Shown here: positions 35,734 through 46,060 of the stretch, in pieces
Layout of the letters: every line of letters starts with the position of its first letter
How positions within the stretch are numbered: position 1 is the first letter of the stretch
Source: Lonepinella koalarum
Lineage (GTDB): Bacteria > Pseudomonadota > Gammaproteobacteria > Enterobacterales > Pasteurellaceae
Length of the DNA: 64,000 nt
Reading direction: 5' to 3'
Assembly: GCF_004565475.1 (NCBI RefSeq)
Contig: NZ_SRHX01000005.1
Span: 62,001-126,000, forward strand
Notes under the pieces: model-generated
What the model was told of the DNA's origin: nothing
Database searches by the model: none
What the model saw: only the letters and a program-made list of their open reading frames with translations
Made by a program: the position numbers and the translations under genes

Positions 35734-37752
35734 TTATTCTGTAATATTTTCCACATCCGCAGTTATTAAATTGTGAGTGTTATCCATGGCAAGATTCATA
35801 AAGCGTTCATATTGTTTTAATACGTCAGCGATAAGTTCTTCTTTTGTCATATATTGTACATCATAACCTTGACGACCGTCTATGAAGTAAGTGATCGGTT
35901 CGTAGATTTTGCTTTCATCAATATTTGGCACGTTGGCATCATCGACTACTAAATCGGATAACTTGCGTGATTGGCATTCAATGCCATACAAGAAATTACG
36001 CAGATTTTCGTTAATTACTTCAAATTCGATTTTCGGATTTTTACCGTCAATAAAATTCATTTGTGCAATTAAACCATGATTTTCAAATTCAGTCACCAAT
36101 TCACTAAAGGCAGGACGAGCTACTTTATTTAAGAAACGTCGAATATCTTTCCGATCAGTCGGATTAACGATTTTTTCTAAACGTTCTTTCCAGTTTTTGC
36201 CTGTCCAGTTGGCGCTACCTTGGCTGAATTCTTTGTTGAAATATTGTGCATCAATCATTAGACCTTGCCAAAGTCCAATACATAATACCAACATAATCAA
36301 CATAAAGGGTAAAGCGATAATTAACGTCATGGTTTGCAATGAAGCTAATCCACCAGAATACGAAAGGGATAAACCTAGTACTGTTAATAAAACACCCCAG
36401 TAAACACTTTGCCATTTGGGTACTTTTTGTTCCCCTTGTGACGCAATGTTATTGAGTACTAAAATCCCTGAATCTGCGGATGTAATAAAGAAAATAGAGA
36501 TAATAATCAAGGCCATTACCGATGAAAAAGTAGTAAATGGTAAATGTTCAAAGAAACCAAATAATAGTTGTTCGGTATTGCCACTGATCGCCGCTAATTC
36601 ACCACCGGTTTGTTGGTCGATCCAAATAGCTGAACCACCAAAAGTAGTCATCCATAAAATATTGAATAGGGACGGCACAAACAACACACCGAGAATAAAT
36701 TCACGAATGGTACGACCTTTTGAGATTCTGGCAATAAATAATCCCACAAACGGTGCCCAAGATGCCCACCAAGCCCAGTAAAGCACGGTCCAACCGCTTA
36801 ACCAACCTTGTTGTTCAGGTTCATAAGCAAAAGTACGGAAACTAATTTCTAATAATGAACTGAAATAATAACCAAGATTTTCCGTTAAACCTGAGAATAA
36901 TTGTAGAGTAGGTCCTGCAATAATTACAAAAACTAATAAAATGCCAGCTAATATAAGATTTGTTTCGCTGAGCATTTTTATGCCTTTTCCTACACCGGAG
37001 ACAGCCGAAATAACGGCTAATGTCATGGCAATAATGACGAGTACTGCCAGTGTACCAAAGCTATTACTATCAATTACGCCAAGGGCGTTAAAGCCGGCAT
37101 TGACTTGCAAGGCACCATAGCCTAAGGAGGTAATTAAACCGAAAATAGTGCTACATAAAGCAATAGTATCAATCAGATGACCCCAGAAACCAGAAATACG
37201 ACTTTTTAATAAAGGGTAAAATCCGGATCGAATGGTTAATGGTAATTTATAACGGAAACCAAAGTAGGCAAGTGCTAATGCGATGACAGCATAAATCGCC
37301 CAAGCATGAATACCCCAGTGATAAAAGGTAGTTATCATGGCTTCTTTGATCAAATCAGATTGGTTTAAATCTTGATGTATTGGGTTAAGATAATGCAAGA
37401 TAGGTTCAGCTACCCCAAAGTACATTAATCCGATCCCCATACCGGCTGCAAATAACATAGCTATCCACGATACAAAAGAATATTCTGGTTCATCGCTGTC
37501 TGCTCCTAAGCGAATATCACCTAATCGGCTGACGCATAAAAAGATTAAGAATAGAAAGAAAATTGAGCCGGCTAAAATATAAAACCAACTAAAATTATCA
37601 AAAAACATTTGTTTAATGGCACTTAGTCTTATATTTGCCTGTTCTGGGAAAAATGCACAGAACACCACCACAGCCACGGCTAATAAGGTGGTTGGAATAA
37701 AAATAGGTCCCTTTAATGTGCTATTAGCACGCATTCGTTGTAAAACGTTCAA
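35734..37752 (-). CDS. betT: BCCT choline transporter BetT
   Basis: Betaine/choline/carnitine transporter of 672 residues with 12 membrane segments in the first ~500 residues. The family signature YWAWWASWAPFVGLFIARIS and the GMGIGLMYFGVAEP loop are clear. The ~170-residue cytoplasmic tail is the long type seen in BetT, which senses osmotic conditions. A choline supply could feed phosphocholine decoration of lipooligosaccharide or betaine synthesis; neither pathway is in the window. Uptake core just upstream at 37783. Confidence 0.88.
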   Translation of the reverse strand: MNVLQRMRANSTLKGPIFIPTTLLAVAVVVFCAFFPEQANIRLSAIKQMFFDNFSWFYILAGSIFFLFLIFLCVSRLGDIRLGADSDEPEYSFVSWIAMLFAAGMGIGLMYFGVAEPILHYLNPIHQDLNQSDLIKEAMITTFYHWGIHAWAIYAVIALALAYFGFRYKLPLTIRSGFYPLLKSRISGFWGHLIDTIALCSTIFGLITSLGYGALQVNAGFNALGVIDSNSFGTLAVLVIIAMTLAVISAVSGVGKGIKMLSETNLILAGILLVFVIIAGPTLQLFSGLTENLGYYFSSLLEISFRTFAYEPEQQGWLSGWTVLYWAWWASWAPFVGLFIARISKGRTIREFILGVLFVPSLFNILWMTTFGGSAIWIDQQTGGELAAISGNTEQLLFGFFEHLPFTTFSSVMALIIISIFFITSADSGILVLNNIASQGEQKVPKWQSVYWGVLLTVLGLSLSYSGGLASLQTMTLIIALPFMLIMLVLCIGLWQGLMIDAQYFNKEFSQGSANWTGKNWKERLEKIVNPTDRKDIRRFLNKVARPAFSELVTEFENHGLIAQMNFIDGKNPKIEFEVINENLRNFLYGIECQSRKLSDLVVDDANVPNIDESKIYEPITYFIDGRQGYDVQYMTKEELIADVLKQYERFMNLAMDNTHNLITADVENITE

Positions 37753-38101
37753 ACTCGTTCTCCTAAAAATTTAACGAAAAACACCGCACTTTTTAGTATT
37801 TATACAAAAAAGAAAGTGATAAATGAAATAAAAATTAAGTTACGATACCCTACAAGACAGGGGATTTGGATAATTAAATAGGCGAGAAATCTTGCCAAAG
37901 ATGAGCGTAGATGCCCATAACTGAATTATTATAATAAAATATTTATAAAAACTCAAGTTTAAGTATTTTTAGCTATAAAAATTGTTATTTATGTTAGATT
38001 TATGTTAAGGTAGAGATACTTTCTTTTCGGAAGTGTTTATATGGGTAGGAAGTGTTTAATATAGGTAGTATTTAACCAACACATAATTAAGGAGAAGATT
38101 T
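37753..38101. other. betT and DUF1328 promoter region
   Basis: Divergent intergenic region. It holds an uptake core (37783-37791) and is otherwise AT-rich. I see no extra gene and no convincing promoter or operator. Confidence 0.4.
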
Positions 38102-38260
38102 ATGTTACATTATTCAATTGTGTTTTTTGTGATTGCAATTATTGCGGGGGTATTAGGTTTTGGTGGTATCGCAGGAAGTGCAGTGGAGATTGCTAAAATT
38201 TTATTTGGCGTATTTATTATTTTATCCATTCTTTCTTTTATTTTCGGGCGTAGACGTTAA
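38102..38260 (+). CDS. DUF1328 small membrane protein (YtjA-like)
   Basis: A 52-residue protein with two hydrophobic helices (about 5-22 and 29-48) ending in GRRR. The [16 protein letters not shown] segment is the DUF1328/UPF0391 signature. Start follows AAGGAGAAG. Role unknown; family members are small inner-membrane proteins often induced by stress. Monocistronic, closed by the hairpin at 38281-38311. Confidence 0.9.
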   Translation: MLHYSIVFFVIAIIAGVLGFGGIAGSAVEIAKILFGVFIILSILSFIFGRRR

Positions 38261-38280
38261 CCCATGAAATAGATATTACA

Positions 38281-38311
38281 TGATAAGGTGCGTGATTAAC
38301 GCACCTTATCA
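38281..38311 (+). terminator. Hairpin after DUF1328 gene
   Basis: TGATAAGGTGCG and CGCACCTTATCA form a perfect 12-pair stem with a 7-base loop. The T-run is poor. Confidence 0.6.
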
Positions 38312-38504
38312 TTGATACTAAATTCAAATTTTCTCCTTTTTTATATTTCATCTCATCTCAACAAAGATTTTACTAAATCAGGTTACTCACTCATTATTTA
38401 ATAGCTCATTGCTAAAAAAGGTTGTATAATTTGCGACCTTTTACCGTGTTATACAAAAAGTGCGGTACATTTTTTAGATTTTTTAAACAACAGAAGATAA
38501 CTCA

Positions 38505-40355
38505 ATGGCAGATTTAGATATTAATAAATTGCGTAATATCGCAATTATTGCGCACGTTGACCATGGTAAAACAACCTTGGTTGACAAACTTTTACAACAA
38601 TCAGGCACCTTAGAAAGCTCCCGCAGTGGTGATGGTGATGAACGTGTCATGGACAGCAACGATTTGGAAAAAGAGCGTGGCATTACTATTCTAGCTAAAA
38701 ATACCGCGATTAACTGGAATGATTATCGCATTAACATCGTAGATACCCCAGGACACGCCGATTTCGGAGGCGAAGTGGAACGCGTGCTTTCTATGGTGGA
38801 CTCGGTATTATTAGTGGTGGACGCTTTTGATGGTCCGATGCCACAAACCCGTTTCGTCACACAAAAAGCCTTTGCTCATGGGTTAAAACCCATTGTGGTA
38901 ATTAATAAAGTGGATCGTCCGGGCGCAAGACCTGACTGGGTGGTGGATCAAGTATTTGATCTCTTCGTAAACTTAGGGGCAACGGACGAACAATTAGATT
39001 TCCCAATTATTTACGCATCCGCATTAATGGGTGTAGCAGGCTTAGAACACGAAGAGTTGGCTCCTGATATGACCCCATTATTTGAAGCTATTGTAGAACA
39101 TGTGGCTCCACCATCTGTTCATCTTGATGCACCGTTCCAAATGCAAATTTCCCAATTAGACTATAACAGCTATGTGGGCGTGATTGGTATTGGTCGTATT
39201 AAACGTGGTTCAGTGAAACCGAATCAAGCGGTGAGCGTGATTAATAGCGAAGGACGTACTCGTCAAGGCCGTATTGGTCAAGTGTTAGGGCATCTAGGTT
39301 TACAACGTTATGAAGAAGATGAAGCCTTTGCGGGTGACATCGTGGCGATTACGGGCTTAGGTGAGCTGAATATTTCTGACACTATCTGCGATATTAATGC
39401 GGTGGAAGCTTTGCCAGCTTTAAGTGTAGATGAACCGACCGTCACCATGTTCTTCTGTGTAAATACTTCTCCATTTTGTGGTAAAGAGGGCAAATATGTG
39501 ACTTCTCGCCAAATTCTAGAACGCTTAAACAAAGAACTTGTGCATAATGTCGCGTTACGTGTGGAAGAAACACCAAACCCTGATGAGTTCCGTGTGTCGG
39601 GGCGTGGTGAACTGCATTTGTCGGTGTTAATTGAAAATATGCGTCGTGAGGGCTATGAATTAGCGGTATCTCGTCCGAAAGTCATCTATCGTACCATTGA
39701 CGGCAAAAAACAAGAGCCATTTGAGCAAGTGACCATTGATATTGAAGAACAACATCAGGGGTCAGTGATGGAAGCCTTGGGGATTCGCAAGGGTGAAGTG
39801 AAAGACATGCAGCCAGACGGCAAAGGTCGTACTCGTTTAGAATATGTGATCCCAAGCCGTGGTTTGATCGGTTTCCGTAATGAATTTATGACCATGACGT
39901 CAGGTACAGGCTTGCTTTATTCTACATTCAGCCACTATGACGATATTAAACCCGGCGAAATTGGACAACGTAAAAACGGCGTACTGATTTCTAACGCCAC
40001 AGGTAAAGCCTTAGGTTATGCTTTATTTGGTTTACAAGAGCGTGGTAAATTAATGATTGACCACGGCGTAGAAGTTTATGAAGGGCAAATTATCGGTATT
40101 CATAGCCGTTCTAATGATTTAACCGTGAACTGTTTGCAAGGTAAAAAACTCACTAATATGCGTGCGTCAGGCAAGGATGATGCTATCGTATTAACCACAC
40201 CAGTGAAATTAACATTAGAACAAGCCATTGAGTTTATTGATGATGATGAGTTAGTGGAAGTGACCCCAGTATCTATTCGGGTGCGTAAAAAATTACTCAC
40301 TGAAAATGAGCGTAAGCGCGCGAATCGTACTACGGTCAGTACAAGTATTCATTAA
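38505..40355 (+). CDS. typA: Translational GTPase TypA/BipA
   Basis: Ribosome-binding GTPase of 616 residues involved in 50S assembly and stress adaptation. G1 [12 protein letters not shown] (about 16), G2 region with RGITI, G3 [11 protein letters not shown] and G4 NKVDRPGA. Domain II follows, then the EF-G-like domains and the BipA-specific C-terminal domain (from about 480). An uptake core lies upstream (38458) and a terminator with another core follows. Confidence 0.97.
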   Translation: MADLDINKLRNIAIIAHVDHGKTTLVDKLLQQSGTLESSRSGDGDERVMDSNDLEKERGITILAKNTAINWNDYRINIVDTPGHADFGGEVERVLSMVDSVLLVVDAFDGPMPQTRFVTQKAFAHGLKPIVVINKVDRPGARPDWVVDQVFDLFVNLGATDEQLDFPIIYASALMGVAGLEHEELAPDMTPLFEAIVEHVAPPSVHLDAPFQMQISQLDYNSYVGVIGIGRIKRGSVKPNQAVSVINSEGRTRQGRIGQVLGHLGLQRYEEDEAFAGDIVAITGLGELNISDTICDINAVEALPALSVDEPTVTMFFCVNTSPFCGKEGKYVTSRQILERLNKELVHNVALRVEETPNPDEFRVSGRGELHLSVLIENMRREGYELAVSRPKVIYRTIDGKKQEPFEQVTIDIEEQHQGSVMEALGIRKGEVKDMQPDGKGRTRLEYVIPSRGLIGFRNEFMTMTSGTGLLYSTFSHYDDIKPGEIGQRKNGVLISNATGKALGYALFGLQERGKLMIDHGVEVYEGQIIGIHSRSNDLTVNCLQGKKLTNMRASGKDDAIVLTTPVKLTLEQAIEFIDDDELVEVTPVSIRVRKKLLTENERKRANRTTVSTSIH

Positions 40356-40367
40356 TAAAATTCAGCT

Positions 40368-40406
40368 AAAAGCCACCGCACTTTGTAACAGTACGGTGGC
40401 TTTTTT
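40368..40406 (+). terminator. Terminator after typA
   Basis: AAAGCCACCG and CGGTGGCTTT pair around a loop, followed by TTTTTT. The 5' arm continues into an uptake core (40375-40383). Confidence 0.85.
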
Positions 40407-40435
40407 ATGTCTTTTGGCTAAACCATGGTTAACCA

Positions 40436-43400
40436 TTAAAAATGGGTGGACTTCAACGGTTTATGTTTGTCTGCCACAAAGCAATAAATCACAGGTAATA
40501 CAAAAATGGTAAATAGCGTGCCAATGGCAAGCCCTGTGACAATCACAAAGCCAATGCTAAAGCGTGCGGAAGCCCCAGCACCGCTGGCATATAACAGTGG
40601 CACTAAGCCTGCGATCATGGAAAAGGCAGTCATTAAAATGGGGCGTAGGCGTAATCCTGCGGCAATTCTGACGGCTTCTAAGCGGCTTTTGTGATGATGT
40701 AATTGTTGTTCTTTTGCCACTTCGCAAATTAAAATACCATGCTTAGCAATTAAGCCCACTAAGGTAAGCAAACCCACTTGAGAATACACATTGAGCGTAG
40801 ACACGCCCCAGCCTAAGAAATTAAGTAAATTTAAGCTTAATAACGCCCCGCTAATCGCCAATGGCACCGAAAGCATAATCACCAAAGGATCACGCCAACT
40901 TTCAAATTGAATCGCTAACACTAAATAAATAATGCAAACTGCCAGTAAAAAAGTGATCAGTAAGCTATTACCTTCTTGTTTAAACTGACGGGATTCGCCC
41001 ATAAATTCATATTGATAATCAGCGGATAATTGCTGTGCCAGTTGCTCCAAATAAAGGGTGGCATCACCTACAGAAACGGTAGGGACGCCTGAAATCGTCA
41101 CAGAATTGAGCTGACTGACACGATTTAACCCCAGCGGTTCGGTTTTCAGTTCAATATCAATAAAATTGCGTAGCGGAATGGATTGTCCTTGTTGATTAAC
41201 TACGGTCATTTTGTTTAGATCTTGCGGGTTGAGCCGATTTTGGCGTGCCACCTGCGAGATCACATCATAGGCTTTGCCGTCAATTTCCACTCGAGCGATG
41301 GTAGAACCGGATAAATACGCCCCCACCACTTGACTAATTTCACTCATCGACACGCCAAATGTGCCCGCTTTTTCTTTGTTAATAGTGACATTGGCTTTGG
41401 GGCTAGAGAATTTGAGATCCGCATTAATAAACACAAAATTGCCCGATTGTCTGGCTTGTTGCAAGATATTTTCGGCAATGGCATCTAAATCTTCATAAGA
41501 ACGAGATGATTTAATCACTAAACTCACAGGCAAGCCACTTTCCCCCGTGTTCACTTCAGGGCGCGCAAAGGAAGTAAAAGAAGCGGGTGCAAATTGATTA
41601 CCAATTTGGTTCATGGCATTTTGAATTTCACTCAAACTTCTTTTTCGTTCTGATTTTAAGGTGGTGATCACAATGGCTTGGTTAAAGCCACGGAAACCGG
41701 CGATAAATTGGGTAAATTCCAGTTCGGGAATGTGTTGGCGTAATTGTTTTTCAAAAGCACTGGAACTAGCTACGGTATAATCTAAATTCACATAGTCAGG
41801 AGCTTGTCCAATCAACACTAAACTGCCTTTGTCTTCCACTGGGGTGAGTTCGGAAGATAAAAAACGGAAACTTAACGGAATACTGATAAAAATCAACAGA
41901 GCAAATGCGAGCATGGTTTTAGGTCTAGCTAAAAAACTGTCTAATAGGCTTTCATAATGCTGATTTAAGGTGGTCAAACTGCGCTGAATTTTTTGTTCTA
42001 ATTTTGATGGTTGGTCTTTTGCTGTATTGCCTTGGGCTTTTAGCAAGGTTGAACTCATCATCGGCGACAGGGTTAAGGCGATAATGCCTGAAATAAACAC
42101 CGCCCCTGCTAAAGTTAAGGCAAATTCTTTAAATAAGGCACCCGTAATGCCGTCCATTAATGCCATGGGAGAATACACCGCACACAGGGCAATGGTCATG
42201 GCAATCACGGGCAAGGCGATTTCCCTTGTGCCTTTCACGGCAGCTTCAAATTTATCCATGCCACTTTTAATCAGACGATCCACATTTTCTAATACCACAA
42301 TGGCATCATCCACTACCAGTCCTATGGCTAAAATAATTGCCAGTAATGTCATTAAATTAATGGAAAAGCCGAACAGTTGTAATAAGGCAATCACCCCAAT
42401 TAAAGAAATAGGAATGGTGATAATCGGGATTAAAATGGCACGAAACGAGCCGATAAATGCCCCAATCACAATTAACACAATCAAGGTAGCTTCAAAAATG
42501 GTTTTGATCACTTCATTGATAGAATGATTAATCGCCAGTGTGCGATCATATAAAATTTGCGTACTGATTTCACTCGGAATGCCGGTTTTAATTTGCTCAT
42601 ATACGGGATAAATATTTTTTGCCACGGTCAATGGATTGGCTGTGGGTGTTGCTTCAATAGCCAACACCGTGGCATTATCGCCATTCGCCAACACGCGATA
42701 ATTATCACTTTCTTTGTCTAATTCCACATAGGCAATGTCTTTTAAGCGTACAATACGACTATCATCTTGCATCACCACCAGATTGTTTAATTGCGCTAAA
42801 TCTAAGGTGGTGGTTTCAATATTGTTCTTATAATTCACATAATAGCCATTGGAATTACCCGCTGCTGATTGCACATTATTATTGCTTAAAGCACGGTTAA
42901 TCTCACTGGCGGAGAGATTGTAAGCGGCTAATTTATCAGGATTTAACCAAATGCGAAAACCGTATTTAATCCCCCCATAAATATCCACTTTTGCTACACC
43001 ATCTACGGTGAAAAGTAAGGGTTTAATATTACGTTCCAGATAATCGGTGACTTGGCTGACATGCAGCGTATCCGATTTAAAGGAAATATACATGATATTA
43101 TCAAAAGATCCGGTGGACACGGAAATAGTCGGATCATCAATATCATCAGGCAGCCGTCTTCGCACGCCATTGACTTTGGACGACACGTTAGCTAACGCCA
43201 AATCAGGATCGGTGTTGAGCTTCATTTTCACCGTAATGGTGGAACGCCCTGCCTTGCTTTCGGATTTCATATAATCAATATTGTCCGCTTGGGCAATGGC
43301 TTCTTCCAACGTGGATGTAACAAAGGCTTTCATGGTTTCGGAACTTGCCCCAGTGTAGGTGGTGGACACCGTCACAATGGTCACGGTCATATCGGGGTAT

Positions 43401-43522
43401 TCTTTCACCGGTAATTTAAATATGGCTTGCAAGCCCAAAATCACAATTAGTAAACTAATACTGATTGCCAGCACGGGACGCTTAATAAAAATATCGGTAA
43501 ACAAGGCTTTTGTATTTTTCAT
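40436..43522 (-). CDS. RND efflux pump permease, AcrB-like
   Basis: HAE1-type inner-membrane drug/proton antiporter of 1028 residues, 12 membrane helices with two large periplasmic loops. N-terminal IFIKRPVLAISISLL and TM4 motif ILAIGLVVDDAIVVLENV carry the paired aspartates of the proton relay. It resembles the Haemophilus AcrB-type pump. The adaptor gene lies 14 bases upstream. No TolC-type outer-membrane gene or TetR regulator adjoins the pair, so a channel encoded elsewhere is needed. Substrates unknown. Confidence 0.88.
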   Translation of the reverse strand: MKNTKALFTDIFIKRPVLAISISLLIVILGLQAIFKLPVKEYPDMTVTIVTVSTTYTGASSETMKAFVTSTLEEAIAQADNIDYMKSESKAGRSTITVKMKLNTDPDLALANVSSKVNGVRRRLPDDIDDPTISVSTGSFDNIMYISFKSDTLHVSQVTDYLERNIKPLLFTVDGVAKVDIYGGIKYGFRIWLNPDKLAAYNLSASEINRALSNNNVQSAAGNSNGYYVNYKNNIETTTLDLAQLNNLVVMQDDSRIVRLKDIAYVELDKESDNYRVLANGDNATVLAIEATPTANPLTVAKNIYPVYEQIKTGIPSEISTQILYDRTLAINHSINEVIKTIFEATLIVLIVIGAFIGSFRAILIPIITIPISLIGVIALLQLFGFSINLMTLLAIILAIGLVVDDAIVVLENVDRLIKSGMDKFEAAVKGTREIALPVIAMTIALCAVYSPMALMDGITGALFKEFALTLAGAVFISGIIALTLSPMMSSTLLKAQGNTAKDQPSKLEQKIQRSLTTLNQHYESLLDSFLARPKTMLAFALLIFISIPLSFRFLSSELTPVEDKGSLVLIGQAPDYVNLDYTVASSSAFEKQLRQHIPELEFTQFIAGFRGFNQAIVITTLKSERKRSLSEIQNAMNQIGNQFAPASFTSFARPEVNTGESGLPVSLVIKSSRSYEDLDAIAENILQQARQSGNFVFINADLKFSSPKANVTINKEKAGTFGVSMSEISQVVGAYLSGSTIARVEIDGKAYDVISQVARQNRLNPQDLNKMTVVNQQGQSIPLRNFIDIELKTEPLGLNRVSQLNSVTISGVPTVSVGDATLYLEQLAQQLSADYQYEFMGESRQFKQEGNSLLITFLLAVCIIYLVLAIQFESWRDPLVIMLSVPLAISGALLSLNLLNFLGWGVSTLNVYSQVGLLTLVGLIAKHGILICEVAKEQQLHHHKSRLEAVRIAAGLRLRPILMTAFSMIAGLVPLLYASGAGASARFSIGFVIVTGLAIGTLFTIFVLPVIYCFVADKHKPLKSTHF

Positions 43523-43536
43523 CTCACACCACCACC

Positions 43537-44766
43537 TTAAAGCCGAGTTTTATGGGCTGGCTCATCTGCACCGATAATCACATCCGTTAAGGCTTCTTCA
43601 CGCACATAACTGCCATCACTTAACCGTTGCATACCAGACACAATAACTTTATCGCCTGCTTTTAAGGCATCTTGATGATTAGGCACGACTAACGCCAGAT
43701 TGCCTTGTCTATCCAAGGTGGTTACTGCCACTCGTTTGGCTTTGAACGCATCAGACAGTTGGGTTTTATAGCGATCATCTTGCTCAATATCTTGCAGGAT
43801 ATAAAGGGTTTCGCCAGACAAGGCATAAGCTACAGCCACTTGTGGCAAGACAAATTGGTTAGGAATGGTGGGTAAAGCGATTTTTACTTTTGCGAACATA
43901 CCATCGGTGAACGGCGATGGCTGTTTGTCACATTTGATCACGCCTTCCACTGCAATTAAACCTGTTTGCGTATCTAATCCATTGTCAATATTTGATACAT
44001 AGGCTTGGCAACTTTCAATATTGTGTGAATGTTGTGATGAAGATGGTTGCTCAATCAGCTGTTGCAGGGTTAAGCGATTTTCTGTTGGGTTTTCTAATTC
44101 AATGTGTAACGCTTGCTGGTAATGAAGCTGGGCGATATTTTCTTGTGGTAAAAAGAATTTAATTTTTTTATCACCTAAATCTTCAATATTCACAATTTGT
44201 TGTCCAAGACTGACAAATTGCCCTTCTACGGCATTAATAATCCCCAGCTTACCATCAAAAGGCGCAAAAATTTTACGTCGATTAATATTGGCTTTCTCAC
44301 TTGCTAACGCATTAGCGATATTTTTATATTCATATTCGGCTTTGTCTAAGTCGGTTTTCGATACGGAAGCAGTTTTGGCTAACTGCACATAGCGATCATA
44401 GGTTCTTTTATAATAGTTATATTGGGCTTGCAAGGCGTTAAGATTGGCTTCTTCCACCGTATTATCCAAGCTAAGAATAAGATCGCCCTTTTTCACGGAT
44501 TGACCTGAGGTAACAGCAATGTTTGCTACCACACCACTGGCCTGTATAGCAAGTCCAGTGGAATCGCTTGAAATCAGTCCGGTGGTTTGCACAAAAGGTT
44601 GCCAGTCTTGTTGGGTTAAGACAAGGGTTTTCACCGGATTGGTCGAGGGCGGACGATTTGCCAATGTATCGGCATGTTTCATCTGTTTAAATTGGTTTAA
44701 GCCTAAAATGATGATAACAGTTAAACTTATCACCAATAGGCTACAAATGGCTGTTTTCTTTTTCAT
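43537..44766 (-). CDS. RND periplasmic adaptor, AcrA-like
   Basis: Membrane fusion protein of 409 residues linking the AcrB-like pump to an outer-membrane channel. N-terminal membrane anchor or signal (about 6-24) with no lipobox cysteine, so probably anchored by the helix. Lipoyl-like halves (GVVANIAVTSGQSVKKGDLILSL and IFAPFDGKLGIINAVEGQFV) flank a short coiled coil (about 112-165), and beta-barrel and membrane-proximal domains follow. First gene of the pair. Confidence 0.88.
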   Translation of the reverse strand: MKKKTAICSLLVISLTVIIILGLNQFKQMKHADTLANRPPSTNPVKTLVLTQQDWQPFVQTTGLISSDSTGLAIQASGVVANIAVTSGQSVKKGDLILSLDNTVEEANLNALQAQYNYYKRTYDRYVQLAKTASVSKTDLDKAEYEYKNIANALASEKANINRRKIFAPFDGKLGIINAVEGQFVSLGQQIVNIEDLGDKKIKFFLPQENIAQLHYQQALHIELENPTENRLTLQQLIEQPSSSQHSHNIESCQAYVSNIDNGLDTQTGLIAVEGVIKCDKQPSPFTDGMFAKVKIALPTIPNQFVLPQVAVAYALSGETLYILQDIEQDDRYKTQLSDAFKAKRVAVTTLDRQGNLALVVPNHQDALKAGDKVIVSGMQRLSDGSYVREEALTDVIIGADEPAHKTRL

Positions 44767-44953
44767 CTTTTTTATCCCATTACACGCTACATACTTTTAG
44801 TTTTAGGATTGTATTGATATAACTGCTGAATTGCAACAAGGTATGCTGACTTTCTTATAACTAAATCATCTTTGCTATATTACAATCTTATTTGCGTCTA
44901 TGTGGCTTTTTGATTATATTGTCAAATGTTTATTATTATCTTTGGAGAATTTT

Positions 44954-45982
44954 ATGAAAAAATTAAATGTATTAACAGCGACTGTGATTGCTACTGTTGG
45001 TTTTACCGCTTTTAGTGCCAATGCACAAGCTTCAACTCTTGATACGGTAAAACAACGTGGTCACGTTATTTGTGGTACTACCACAGGTTTTGCTGGCTTT
45101 TCTGCACCGGATGATAAAGGAGAATGGAAAGGGTTAGATATAGATTTGTGTAAATCTGTCGCAGCAGCGGTGTTTGGTGATGCCACTAAATTTAAAACCG
45201 TGCCATTAAATTCTCAACAACGCTTTACAGCACTTCAATCTGGTGAAATTGATGTATTAACTCGTAACACCACAGTAACACAACAACGTGATACTGCACT
45301 GGGTTTGCAATCTCCGGGGGTAAATTTTTATGACGGACAAGGTTTCTTAGTGAAAAAAGATCTTGGCGTGAAAAGTGCTAAAGAATTAGATGGTGCGACA
45401 ATCTGTTTGCAAACCGGTACTTCCAATGAAAACACGCTGGCGGACTGGGCGAGAGCGAGTAATGTAAAATACACGCCAGTGGTGTTTGATCAATTTAATG
45501 AAGTGGTCAATGCTTTCGCTTCTGGCCGTTGCGATGTATTTTCCACTGATGCTTCTGGTTTAGCCTCAATTCGTATTTCACGGTTATCTAACCCAGATGA
45601 TTATGTCGTGTTACCTGATTTAATTTCTAAAGAACCATTGGCTCCGTTTGTGCGTCAAGGGGATGCACAATGGTTTAATATTGTGAAATGGACATTACAA
45701 GCCCAATTTAACGCAGAAGAATTGGGTGTCACCAGCAAAAATGTGGATGAGCAATTAAAAAGCGAAAATCCAAATATTCAACGTTTGTTAGGCGTGGCAG
45801 AAGGTACAGGTAAAAACCTTGGTTTAGACGACAAATGGGCGTATAACATTGTGAAACAAGTGGGCAACTATGGTGAAAGTTTTGATCGCAACGTAGGAAA
45901 AGACAGCCCGTTGCAAATTCCACGTGGTTTAAATAATTTATGGACGAATGGTGGTTTACATTACGGTTTACCTGTACGTTAA
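44954..45982 (+). CDS. aapJ: General L-amino acid binding protein AapJ
   Basis: Periplasmic binding protein of 342 residues, typical for AapJ. The ATG at 44954 has TTTGGAG upstream and gives a clean signal peptide (MKKLNVLTATVIATVGFTAF...), so the longer open frame is not used. TLDTVKQRGHVICGTTTGFAGFS opens the mature protein and DIDLCKSVAAAVFGD fits family 3. The Aap system of rhizobia takes up many L-amino acids. First gene of aapJQMP. Confidence 0.92.
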   Translation: MKKLNVLTATVIATVGFTAFSANAQASTLDTVKQRGHVICGTTTGFAGFSAPDDKGEWKGLDIDLCKSVAAAVFGDATKFKTVPLNSQQRFTALQSGEIDVLTRNTTVTQQRDTALGLQSPGVNFYDGQGFLVKKDLGVKSAKELDGATICLQTGTSNENTLADWARASNVKYTPVVFDQFNEVVNAFASGRCDVFSTDASGLASIRISRLSNPDDYVVLPDLISKEPLAPFVRQGDAQWFNIVKWTLQAQFNAEELGVTSKNVDEQLKSENPNIQRLLGVAEGTGKNLGLDDKWAYNIVKQVGNYGESFDRNVGKDSPLQIPRGLNNLWTNGGLHYGLPVR

Positions 45983-46025
45983 TCATGGATAATCTGTCTA
46001 AAAACAACACTTAAAATTAAAAATA

Positions 46026-46046
46026 GGGGCATAGGTGATATGCCCC
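46026..46046 (+). other. Stem-loop between aapJ and aapQ
   Basis: A perfect hairpin GGGGCATA-GGTGA-TATGCCCC without a U-run, just before aapQ. Such hairpins after binding-protein genes usually protect the upstream message and give the binding protein higher expression than the permeases. Confidence 0.65.
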
Positions 46047-46060
46047 AATTAGTATAAATA